A DNA stretch of 8,229 nt. It comes from Lachnospiraceae bacterium (GTDB lineage Bacteria > Bacillota > Clostridia > Lachnospirales > Lachnospiraceae). Of the stretch, positions 1-6,103 are shown in pieces. Under the pieces are notes generated by a model, which saw only the letters and a program-made list of their open reading frames with translations, ran no database searches and had not been told where the DNA came from. The position numbers and the translations under genes are program-made. Each line of letters begins with the position of its first letter. Within the stretch, counting starts at the first letter, position 1. The stretch spans positions 1-8,229 of the forward strand of contig JAIKXK010000094.1 in assembly GCA_024684155.1 (NCBI GenBank), given 5' to 3'.

Positions 1-140
1 GTTACTGTGGATGCCCTACAATTCCTGAACTTCAGGACAGAGCTAAATTTGTTAAAATTACAGCTGCTTCTTTAAAGGAATCTCATCCTCATGATATTAA
101 TATCACAAAAGAAGCTCCTAACTACTCTGTAGACGAATAA
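1..140 (+). CDS. guaB: IMP dehydrogenase, C-terminal fragment (5' end outside window)
   Basis: The third frame is open from the left edge to a TAA at 138-140 and gives 45 residues plus the stop. The visible peptide begins YCGCPTIPEL and contains KFVKITAASLKESHPHD followed by ITKEAPNYS. This is the characteristic C-terminal end of bacterial IMP dehydrogenase, where the family ends in a SHPHD...TKEAPNY motif. The enzyme oxidises IMP to XMP with NAD, the committed step of GMP synthesis in the cytoplasm. The catalytic cysteine loop and CBS domains lie upstream and cannot be assessed here. The gene is convergent with recN and is followed after 16 nt by a strong hairpin terminator. The identification rests on the conserved tail only, but that tail is distinctive. 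Confidence 0.9.
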   Translation, partial: YCGCPTIPELQDRAKFVKITAASLKESHPHDINITKEAPNYSVDE

Positions 141-156
141 AGTATTTAACTACTAC

Positions 157-191
157 AAAAGCGTATGTGATGAAAATCACATACGCTTTTT
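157..191. terminator. Bidirectional intrinsic terminator between guaB and recN
   Basis: AAAAGCGTATGTGAT (157-171) pairs perfectly with ATCACATACGCTTTT (176-190) around a GAAA loop (172-175), giving a 15-bp uninterrupted stem. On the plus strand the stem ends in a run of five T (187-191). On the minus strand the same A/T flanks provide a T run after the stem. It lies 16 nt after the guaB stop and 28 nt beyond the recN stop, so it can end both convergent transcripts. The structure is seen directly; bidirectional use is inferred from the symmetry. Confidence 0.9.
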
Positions 192-218
192 AATTTATCA
201 TAACAAATTTCATTTATA

Positions 219-1919
219 TTAAGATGCAAAGGACGCTTTCTTTTCATCTGCCTGTTCTTTTAATTCTCTGGCATTTTCCATAGTGGCACTGGTAATCTCT
301 GCACCACCAACCATGCGGGCAAGTTCCTTTGTAACCTGATCGGCATAAAGTTCCTGGATGGTAGAAATTGTAGCTTTTGTACTATCCTCTCGCACTACAT
401 CTTTTTCAATTAAGAAATGATGGTCCGCCATTGCTGCAATCTGAGGCAGGTGGGTAATTAAAATTACCTGATGAGCCTTTGAAACCAAATAGATTTTTTC
501 TGACACTGCCTGAGCTGTTCTTCCTGAAATACCTGCATCAATCTCATCAAATATCAAAGTGTCAATGGAATCACTTTCTGCTAATATGGTTTTAATGGCA
601 AGCATAACTCTTGAAAGTTCACCACCGGAAGCAATGTCCTTTAGTGGACGAAGTGGCTCTCCCGGGTTGGTAGAAATCATAAACTCACAAATATCATAAC
701 CATTGGCGCTGTAATCCTCAGCTTTTGAAAATGCCATATCAAACGCTACATCTAAGAAGTTCAAATCCAAAAGAGCATCCTTTACAAGACTACATAAGGT
801 TACTGCATGAGACTGTCGAAGAACAGACAAGCCAGAAGACAACTCTTCTACTCTCTTTTGTGCCTTCTTTAGCTCCTCTTCTAAATTTGATAAATAAGCA
901 TCATAGTCTCTTAGCTTTTCAATTTTTTCTACCTTTTCATCGTAGCTATGTAAAATATCTTCAATGGTACGACCATATTTGTTTTTTAAATCGTTGATTT
1001 CATTTAAGCGGGCTTCCACTTCCATAAAGTGTTCCCCAGCAAAATTCAAAGAAGATAAATACTCAGAAACACCTCGATTAAAGTCTGCTAAAATTCCATC
1101 TACATCTGTCAGTATAGACACTAAATCCAAAAGGCTATCATCATAAGACAAAACACTATTTAATGAGCGCATAGCCCGACCAATTTTATCGGAAGCGCTA
1201 TTTCCATCGCTTGAGGCTGTTTCTCCATAGACTTCATTTAAGGCTTCTGAAATTTTTTGACCATTTACAAGTTTTTTATACTCTTCTTCAATCTCTTCAT
1301 CTTCACCCATACGAAGTTTCGCACTTTCAATTTCCTCTGTTTCATGCTCTAAAAAAGAAAGTTCTCTGGCTCTTTCCGACTCATCCCTATCCGCCTCTTC
1401 AAACTCTTTTTTCTTTTCTATATAAACCTTGTAAGCTGTGGCTAGTTCTTCTTTTATGGCAGAAAGATTACCATGGGCATACTCATCTAATAACTCTAAA
1501 TGTTTTTTCTTATTTAAAAGAGATTGATTTTCATGCTGACCATAAATATCTAAAAGTAAAGCTCCTACTTCCTTCAGCCGAGAGGCGGGAAAAGTTTCAC
1601 CATTAATTTTTGCAGATGAACGCTCCCCTGTAATTTTACGGGACAAAATCACCTCATCGTCATAAACAGAAATATCCATAGAAGAAAGAATTTCTTTTTC
1701 CTTTTCTCCCACGCTAAATACTGCTTCTGCCAATGCCTCTTCATCTGGATTTCTAAGAGCATCCTTTGACACTTTTCCACCAAGAGCCAGTGATAAAGCT
1801 CCTAAAATAATGGATTTACCTGCACCAGTTTCCCCGGATAAAATATTTAAACCCTTACCGAAATTAATCTCTTCTTCTTTGATCAGTGCTAAGTTTTTTA
1901 CATGTAAACTAACAAGCAT
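219..1919 (-). CDS. recN: DNA repair protein RecN (SMC-like ATPase)
   Basis: This encodes a 566-residue protein, the usual length for RecN, an SMC-like ATPase that binds DNA ends and supports recombinational repair of double-strand breaks in the nucleoid. The N-terminal head carries Walker A GETGAGKS (residues 29-36). The middle, roughly residues 150-380, is rich in Glu and Lys and reads as the coiled-coil arm. The C-terminal head has the ABC signature ASGGELS (430-436), Walker B LIFDEID (455-461) and a THLPQ switch motif near 489-493. All ATPase motifs are present, so the protein should be active. The ATG start at 1917-1919 follows an AGGAGG site and begins with the family-typical MLxxLxVKNxALI. 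recN is the last gene of the minus-strand cluster. It is 130 nt from argR, a much wider gap than any other in the cluster, so it may have its own promoter. I see no obvious LexA-type operator in that gap. Confidence 0.97.
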   Translation of the reverse strand: MLVSLHVKNLALIKEEEINFGKGLNILSGETGAGKSIILGALSLALGGKVSKDALRNPDEEALAEAVFSVGEKEKEILSSMDISVYDDEVILSRKITGERSSAKINGETFPASRLKEVGALLLDIYGQHENQSLLNKKKHLELLDEYAHGNLSAIKEELATAYKVYIEKKKEFEEADRDESERARELSFLEHETEEIESAKLRMGEDEEIEEEYKKLVNGQKISEALNEVYGETASSDGNSASDKIGRAMRSLNSVLSYDDSLLDLVSILTDVDGILADFNRGVSEYLSSLNFAGEHFMEVEARLNEINDLKNKYGRTIEDILHSYDEKVEKIEKLRDYDAYLSNLEEELKKAQKRVEELSSGLSVLRQSHAVTLCSLVKDALLDLNFLDVAFDMAFSKAEDYSANGYDICEFMISTNPGEPLRPLKDIASGGELSRVMLAIKTILAESDSIDTLIFDEIDAGISGRTAQAVSEKIYLVSKAHQVILITHLPQIAAMADHHFLIEKDVVREDSTKATISTIQELYADQVTKELARMVGGAEITSATMENARELKEQADEKKASFAS

Positions 1920-1923
1920 ATTC

Positions 1924-1929
1924 CCTCCT
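1924..1929 (-). promoter_or_regulatory. Strong ribosome binding site of recN
   Basis: The minus strand reads AGGAGGGAATATG. A full AGGAGG lies four bases before the ATG at 1919. It is the closest match to the Shine-Dalgarno consensus among the gene starts in this window, and it supports the chosen RecN start. Confidence 0.85.
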
Positions 1930-1951
1930 ATGCTCTCTTCTTGTCTTTTTC

Positions 1952-1981
1952 AATATATCAAAATAGTGGAATCAGACACAA
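1952..1981 (-). promoter_or_regulatory. Candidate extended -10 promoter for recN
   Basis: On the minus strand TGATATATT (1960-1952) resembles an extended -10 element (TGnTATAAT with one mismatch). An 18-nt spacer separates the TATATT from a weak -35-like TTGTGT (1981-1976). Initiation would fall near 1945 and give a leader of about 25 nt before the RecN ATG. The region is very AT-rich, so chance matches are likely. The main support is that this is the only gap in the cluster large enough to hold a promoter. Confidence 0.4.
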
Positions 1982-1997
1982 TAGACTCAAAAGACAT

Positions 1998-2049
1998 TTA
2001 ATAAACTCTTAATAAAAATAAACTCTTTTTAATAATATTTTGTTAATAA
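1998..2049 (-). repeat. AT-rich repeat block between argR and recN
   Basis: Four copies of TTATTAA (minus-strand reading) lie at 2043-2049, 2029-2035, 2009-2015 and 1998-2004. Overlapping them, AAGAGTTTATT occurs twice as an exact direct repeat, at 2017-2027 and 2000-2010, a period of 17 nt. The block begins directly after the argR stop codon and ends about 17 nt before the candidate recN -35. It could be an UP-element-like stimulator, a regulator-binding region, or simply low-complexity spacer. I see no GC-rich hairpin here that would terminate argR transcription, so read-through into recN is possible. Confidence 0.5.
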
Positions 2050-2502
2050 TTAGTTTTCTAATGCTTCTTCTAATTTATTCATCACCGCTAAAGTATCATC
2101 TACGGAACGAACTGCACACATAATGGTATCATCCCCGGCAATGGAGCCTACAATTTCATGTAATTCCATGTGATCTAGGGCTGCTGCCACTGCCATGGCC
2201 ATTCCTGATACGGTACGAATCACTAAGATATTTTGCGCATTATCCATGGATAAAAATCCATCTCGAAAGATTCGTTTATATTTCTCAGCTAAATCATCCT
2301 CAGTTTCTCTATAAGCTACATATCGAAGCTTTCCATCAGAAAGAGCTACCTTTGTAAGTTTCATTTCACGAATATCACGGGAAACTGTCGCCTGTGTTAC
2401 AGAATATCCAGCCTTGTTTAATTCTTCCATCAGCTCCTCTTGGGTGCCGATTTCCTTTTTTACAATTAAATCCAAAATTCGATTTTGGCGTTCTGTTTTC
2501 AT
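2050..2502 (-). CDS. argR: Arginine repressor ArgR/AhrC
   Basis: This encodes a 150-residue protein, full length for the ArgR/AhrC family. These hexameric, arginine-sensing transcription factors repress arginine biosynthesis genes and, in Firmicutes, can activate catabolic ones. Residues 1-70 form the winged helix-turn-helix DNA-binding domain, with the family signature TQATVSRDI at 36-44. The C-terminal domain (about 80-150) carries GSIAGDDT (119-126), in which the paired aspartates contact arginine and hold the trimers together. The ATG at 2500-2502 is preceded by GGGAG, and the start MKTERQ(N)RI is typical. It lies 15 nt after nadK and looks co-transcribed with it. In Bacillus subtilis the equivalent gene, ahrC, also sits just before recN. 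No clear ARG box is visible in the window, so the targets are probably elsewhere. Confidence 0.97.
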   Translation of the reverse strand: MKTERQNRILDLIVKKEIGTQEELMEELNKAGYSVTQATVSRDIREMKLTKVALSDGKLRYVAYRETEDDLAEKYKRIFRDGFLSMDNAQNILVIRTVSGMAMAVAAALDHMELHEIVGSIAGDDTIMCAVRSVDDTLAVMNKLEEALEN

Positions 2503-2512
2503 ACCAACTCTA

Positions 2513-2520
2513 CTCCCTTA
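2513..2520 (-). promoter_or_regulatory. argR ribosome binding site fused to nadK stop codon
   Basis: The minus strand reads TAAGGGAG. The nadK stop TAA (2520-2518) shares its last A with the AGGGAG ribosome binding site of argR, 10 nt before the argR ATG. Ribosomes finishing nadK would therefore be positioned at the argR initiation site. Confidence 0.7.
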
Positions 2521-3366
2521 ATTTTCCTGCATTTTATTTCTCATACGCTCTAAGAAATTCATCTTACTCATAAAAATCATCTTTGTTTTACGATTGGATT
2601 TTCTCACGACTAATCGATTGCCAGGCACCATCTTAATAGGATAACTTCCATCAAATAATACGGTTGCTGCCTCAATGGCGGTTTGTCTTCGAGGTGTAAT
2701 TTCGATAGATATTTCATCCTCAGAATCCAGTACAATACTTCTGGAATTTAGGGTATGAGGATTAATCGGTGTCATAAGTATCGCCTCTGTTTTTGGATCC
2801 ACGATAGGACCATTAGCAGATAAATTGTAAGCTGTAGAACCGGTAGGAGTTGCAAATATCATTCCATCTCCCTGAATGGAGTAAAGATATTCTCCATTAA
2901 TATAAACAGTTAATCGAATGACAGATTTACCATCATCAGAAGATACTACGATATCATTTAAAGAATGTTGTACTGGAGTTTTTTGCCCTCCCTCATGAAG
3001 AACATAACCGGATAACATCATTCGCTCTTCTATTTCATAGTCATTTTCAAACATGCGGTCAATGGCAGGATATACCGACTCTTCATTTAAATCACATAAA
3101 TATCCTAAATGACCATGGTTTACTCCCATTAAAGGAACATTTGATTCAAAGGTCATTTGTGCTGCCCTAACTAAGGTACCATCTCCACCAATGGTAAAGA
3201 TTCCTTCTACCCCATCCGGTACACAAATACCTAAGTTACTATCATCTCTGGGGCGGGCAACTACCTGTGCTACCCCACCTTTTTTCTCAATATAGGTTTT
3301 TAACTCCATAGTAAAGGGATTTTTTAACTCCCTTTCATTTTTTGTCACAATCAAATAATTTTTCAT
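2518..3366 (-). CDS. nadK: NAD kinase
   Basis: This encodes a 282-residue ATP- (or polyphosphate-) dependent NAD kinase, a normal family length. It phosphorylates NAD to NADP in the cytoplasm and sets the supply of NADPH for biosynthesis. Visible family motifs, in order, are the nucleotide-binding GGDGT (60-64), GVNHGHLGYL (81-90, the usual GxNxGxLGFL loop), LND (136-138), and GDG followed by ATPTGSTAYNLSA (166-184), the most conserved stretch of the family. The start ATG at 3364-3366 is preceded 10 nt upstream by AAGGA, which overlaps the tlyA stop. The C-terminus is Lys/Arg-rich (RKSNRKTK). In B. subtilis nadK is not part of this cluster; its placement between tlyA and argR is typical of many Clostridia (recalled, not searched). 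Confidence 0.97.
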   Translation of the reverse strand: MKNYLIVTKNERELKNPFTMELKTYIEKKGGVAQVVARPRDDSNLGICVPDGVEGIFTIGGDGTLVRAAQMTFESNVPLMGVNHGHLGYLCDLNEESVYPAIDRMFENDYEIEERMMLSGYVLHEGGQKTPVQHSLNDIVVSSDDGKSVIRLTVYINGEYLYSIQGDGMIFATPTGSTAYNLSANGPIVDPKTEAILMTPINPHTLNSRSIVLDSEDEISIEITPRRQTAIEAATVLFDGSYPIKMVPGNRLVVRKSNRKTKMIFMSKMNFLERMRNKMQEN

Positions 3367-3376
3367 CTTTTTTCAA

Positions 3377-3382
3377 TCCTTA
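3377..3382 (-). promoter_or_regulatory. nadK ribosome binding site fused to tlyA stop codon
   Basis: The minus strand reads TAAGGA. The tlyA stop TAA (3382-3380) overlaps the AAGGA Shine-Dalgarno sequence, followed by a 10-nt A-rich spacer and the nadK ATG. It supports this NadK start and coupled translation. Confidence 0.65.
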
Positions 3383-4228
3383 TTTATCCAGGGCTCCATG
3401 GGCAGCATCCACAACCTCTTTCGGTTGTACTTCTTCTGAAACAGATACTTCTCCTGTTAGTGTTTTTCCTTCTTCATCTATCGTAAGGATAGCAGTTTTT
3501 CTTAAATGAACGAGATATTCAATATTTCCTTCTGGTCCCTTAACTGGCGAAAAGGACAATCCAAGAACAGAAAAGCCATTGTCCGTGGCAAAAGACAGTA
3601 CATTTTCAATCACCTCTAAATGTACCTTTGGATCTCTAACAACACCTTTTTTCCCAACCTTTTCTCTTCCTGCTTCAAACTGGGGTTTTATAAGACATAC
3701 CATCTCTCCCCCTTCTTTTAATAAGCCCGCTGCAGCAGGTAACACCTTGGAAAGAGAAATAAAAGATACATCTACAGAAGCAAAATCTAATACATCATCA
3801 ATATCATCTAAGGTCACATAGCGAATGTTGGTTTTTTCCATACAGACCACACGTTCATCCTGACGAAGTTTCCAAGCAAACTGTCCATATCCTACATCTA
3901 CGGCATAGACCTTTTTTGCATTATTTTGAAGCATACAATCGGTGAATCCACCAGTAGATGCTCCAATATCCATACAGATTTTTCCATCCAGGGTAATAGG
4001 AAATTCTGCCATGGCTTTTTCTAACTTTAAGCCTCCACGGCTGACATACTTTAGTGTTTCTCCGTGAATTTCTATATTGGCCGTAAGGGGAAAGGTACTT
4101 CCCGCCTTATCTTCTCTTTCATTATCTACAAATACCTGACCTGCCATAATAAGAGCCTTTGCCTTCTCTCTGGAAGGTGCCAATCCCTTATTTACAAGTA
4201 ACACATCTAAGCGCTCTTTCTCTTTCAT
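3380..4228 (-). CDS. tlyA: TlyA-family rRNA 2'-O-methyltransferase (S4 domain + FtsJ-like fold)
   Basis: This encodes a 282-residue protein. Residues 5-65 form an S4 RNA-binding domain (RLDVLLVNKGLAPSREKAK...). It is followed by the conserved linker VSRGGLKL (62-69) and an FtsJ/RrmJ-type methyltransferase domain. The SAM-binding motif is DIGASTGGFTDC (87-98). DVSFIS (153-158), KPQFE (181-185) and SPVKGPEGNIEYL (227-239) match the remaining catalytic-tetrad regions, so Lys68, Asp153, Lys181 and Glu237 are the likely K-D-K-E set. Characterised homologues methylate cytidine 2'-OH in 23S rRNA, and in some lineages 16S rRNA as well, which affects capreomycin sensitivity. The older name hemolysin A is probably misleading. 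A 38-residue, mostly acidic tail (245-282) follows the core. The start at 4226-4228 has AGGAG four bases upstream. The gene lies 7 nt after dxs. Confidence 0.94.
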   Translation of the reverse strand: MKEKERLDVLLVNKGLAPSREKAKALIMAGQVFVDNEREDKAGSTFPLTANIEIHGETLKYVSRGGLKLEKAMAEFPITLDGKICMDIGASTGGFTDCMLQNNAKKVYAVDVGYGQFAWKLRQDERVVCMEKTNIRYVTLDDIDDVLDFASVDVSFISLSKVLPAAAGLLKEGGEMVCLIKPQFEAGREKVGKKGVVRDPKVHLEVIENVLSFATDNGFSVLGLSFSPVKGPEGNIEYLVHLRKTAILTIDEEGKTLTGEVSVSEEVQPKEVVDAAHGALDK

Positions 4229-4232
4229 GCTG

Positions 4233-4238
4233 CTCCTA
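4233..4238 (-). promoter_or_regulatory. tlyA ribosome binding site fused to dxs stop codon
   Basis: The minus strand reads TAGGAGCAGCATG. The dxs stop TAG (4238-4236) runs into AGGAG, only four bases before the tlyA ATG. Stop and start are 7 nt apart, which favours re-initiation by the same ribosomes. Confidence 0.75.
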
Positions 4239-6092
4239 TTTCACTATTTCAAGAACTCTGTTTACAATTCCTGTTACATCAATTCCTAATTTTTCTTTTA
4301 AAACACCTGGTGCACCATGCTGTACAAATTTATCTGGAATCCCAATGATTTCACATCTACCCTTGTAGTGATTGTCATTTAAGACAGATAATACATGTTC
4401 ACCAAAGCCTCCGCTAATGGCATTTTCTTCCAAGGTAAAGATTACATCATAGCGATTCATAGCTGCTTTTAAATAATCTTCATCCAGTGGCTTTGCAAAT
4501 CGTGCATTACAAACAGCTGCCATAACACCATGTTTTTTTAGTTCTTCTCTTGCCTTCATAGCTGTATCTACCATACTGCCAATAGCAAAAAGTAATACAT
4601 CCCCTTCTTCTGCTAAAGGTTCTGCTTTTCCAAGTTCTATATCTTTTCGATATTCCTCATATTCCACTACCGCTTCTCCTCTTGGATAACGAAGGGCAAT
4701 CGGGCCATCAAAATCCACTGCAAACTTCATCATATCTGAAAGTTCGTATTTATTCTTTGGTGCCATAATGGTCATATTAGGCATGGTAGATAAAAAGGAA
4801 ATATCAAAGGCTCCCTGATGAGTCACCCCATCCTTACCAACTAACCCTGCACGGTCTATGGCAAATACCACGTGTAAATTCTGCACGCAAACATCGTGCA
4901 TTACCTGATCATAGGCACGCTGTAAAAACGAAGAATACAGTGCTACTACAGGCTTTAGCCCCTGGGTGGCTAAGGCTGCAGCAAAGGTAACTGCATGCTC
5001 CTCTGCAATACCTACGTCAAAAAATCGTTCAGGGAACATATTATGGAATCGTTTTAGCCCTGTTCCATCCATCATTGCTGCAGTAATAGCTACTACCTTT
5101 TCATCTCTGTCCCCCATCTTTCTCATAACTGTAGAGAAAATGTCAGTATAGGATGGACTGGTACTGGTTAACGGCAATCCCTTTTCCTTATCAAAAGGAC
5201 TTGCTCCATGGAATCTGGACGGATGTCGAACAGCAGGGTCAAATCCACGACCTTTTTCTGTTAGTACATGAATCAGTACCGGCCCATTGTACTTTGCTGC
5301 TCTTTTAAAAATACGAACCATATCTGATACATTGTGTCCGTCAATTGGTCCGATGTATAAAACACCTAAATCCTCAAAAATCATTCCAGGAATCATTAAA
5401 TGTTTCAGGGAACTTTTCATCTTTCGAAGACCAGATACTAGTTTTTCGCCAACTCCAGGAATCTTTTCCAAAGAGTACTGTAAGCCTTCCTTAAACCCTG
5501 TATAACCAGCGCTGGTTCGAAGTCCGGATAAATGATCCGAAAGTCCACCTACGTTTTCTGATATGGACATATTGTTATCATTTAAAACAATAATATAATT
5601 ACTCTTTAAGGCAGCTGCATTATTCAATGCCTCATAGACCATTCCACCTGTTAAAGAGCCATCTCCTATCACAGAAATAACATGATAGTCATCTCCATTA
5701 ATTTCTCTGGCAAAGGCAAGACCTAATCCTGCAGAAAGAGATGTGGAACTATGTCCTACACCAAAACAATCGCAATCACTTTCATCCCGTTTTGGGAATC
5801 CACTAATTCCACCATAGGAACGAAGTCCTTCAAACTGATTTTTTCTTCCGGTTAAAATCTTATGAGTATAAGACTGATGTCCTACATCCCAAACAATTTT
5901 ATCTTTTGGCAAATCAAAGACCAAGTGAAGAGCCATAGTAAGTTCTACTACACCTAGATTTGACGCTAAGTGTCCTCCTGTATGGGAAATTGTATCAATT
6001 AAAAATTCACGAATTTCCTCCGGCAGTGCTTGCAATTCTTCATTTGTTAAATTTTTTATGTCATTGGCTTTTTCGATTTTCTCTAATGCCAT
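4236..6092 (-). CDS. dxs: 1-deoxy-D-xylulose-5-phosphate synthase
   Basis: This encodes a 618-residue protein, the normal length for DXS. This thiamine-diphosphate enzyme condenses pyruvate with glyceraldehyde 3-phosphate, the first step of the MEP isoprenoid pathway, and also feeds thiamine and pyridoxal synthesis. Motifs in order: TGGHLASNLGVVELT (38-52), WDVGHQSYTHKILTGR (68-83), GHSSTS (113-118) and the ThDP/Mg motif GDGSLTGGMVYEALNNA (143-159). The transketolase pyrimidine-binding domain starts near 310 and has IAEEHAVTF (362-370). Its Glu365 aligns with the catalytic Glu370 of the Escherichia coli enzyme (recalled). It continues with HQGAFD and LRYPRGE, then a C-terminal transketolase domain from about 490. 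All key residues appear intact. The ATG at 6090-6092 has AGGAG five bases upstream. It lies directly after ispA and so pairs two isoprenoid enzymes. Confidence 0.98.
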   Translation of the reverse strand: MALEKIEKANDIKNLTNEELQALPEEIREFLIDTISHTGGHLASNLGVVELTMALHLVFDLPKDKIVWDVGHQSYTHKILTGRKNQFEGLRSYGGISGFPKRDESDCDCFGVGHSSTSLSAGLGLAFAREINGDDYHVISVIGDGSLTGGMVYEALNNAAALKSNYIIVLNDNNMSISENVGGLSDHLSGLRTSAGYTGFKEGLQYSLEKIPGVGEKLVSGLRKMKSSLKHLMIPGMIFEDLGVLYIGPIDGHNVSDMVRIFKRAAKYNGPVLIHVLTEKGRGFDPAVRHPSRFHGASPFDKEKGLPLTSTSPSYTDIFSTVMRKMGDRDEKVVAITAAMMDGTGLKRFHNMFPERFFDVGIAEEHAVTFAAALATQGLKPVVALYSSFLQRAYDQVMHDVCVQNLHVVFAIDRAGLVGKDGVTHQGAFDISFLSTMPNMTIMAPKNKYELSDMMKFAVDFDGPIALRYPRGEAVVEYEEYRKDIELGKAEPLAEEGDVLLFAIGSMVDTAMKAREELKKHGVMAAVCNARFAKPLDEDYLKAAMNRYDVIFTLEENAISGGFGEHVLSVLNDNHYKGRCEIIGIPDKFVQHGAPGVLKEKLGIDVTGIVNRVLEIVK

Positions 6093-6097
6093 TACAA

Positions 6098-6103
6098 CTC
6101 CTA
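6098..6103 (-). promoter_or_regulatory. dxs ribosome binding site fused to ispA stop codon
   Basis: The minus strand reads TAGGAGTTGTAATG. The ispA stop TAG (6103-6101) overlaps AGGAG, with a five-base spacer to the dxs ATG. The arrangement is the same as at the dxs-tlyA junction and fixes the DXS start. Confidence 0.75.

Noticed and set aside
725..997. 90-codon plus-strand frame opposite recN
   Set aside because: It lies wholly inside recN, has low-complexity composition and resembles no known family. It is a shadow frame.
1211..1606. 131-codon plus-strand open frame opposite recN
   Set aside because: It is the antisense image of the Glu/Lys-rich coiled coil of RecN, so it reads as Leu/Phe/His-rich. 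It has no family resemblance, and the opposite frame is a clear conserved gene.
1998..2049. Intrinsic terminator after argR
   Set aside because: The inverted matches are only A/T (TTAATAA/TTATTAA type), and there is no GC-containing stem followed by a T run. A stable terminator is not supported.
1920..2049. Classical ARG box upstream of recN
   Set aside because: The AT-rich repeats do not contain the TGAAT...ATTCA palindrome core, so a specific ArgR operator cannot be claimed.
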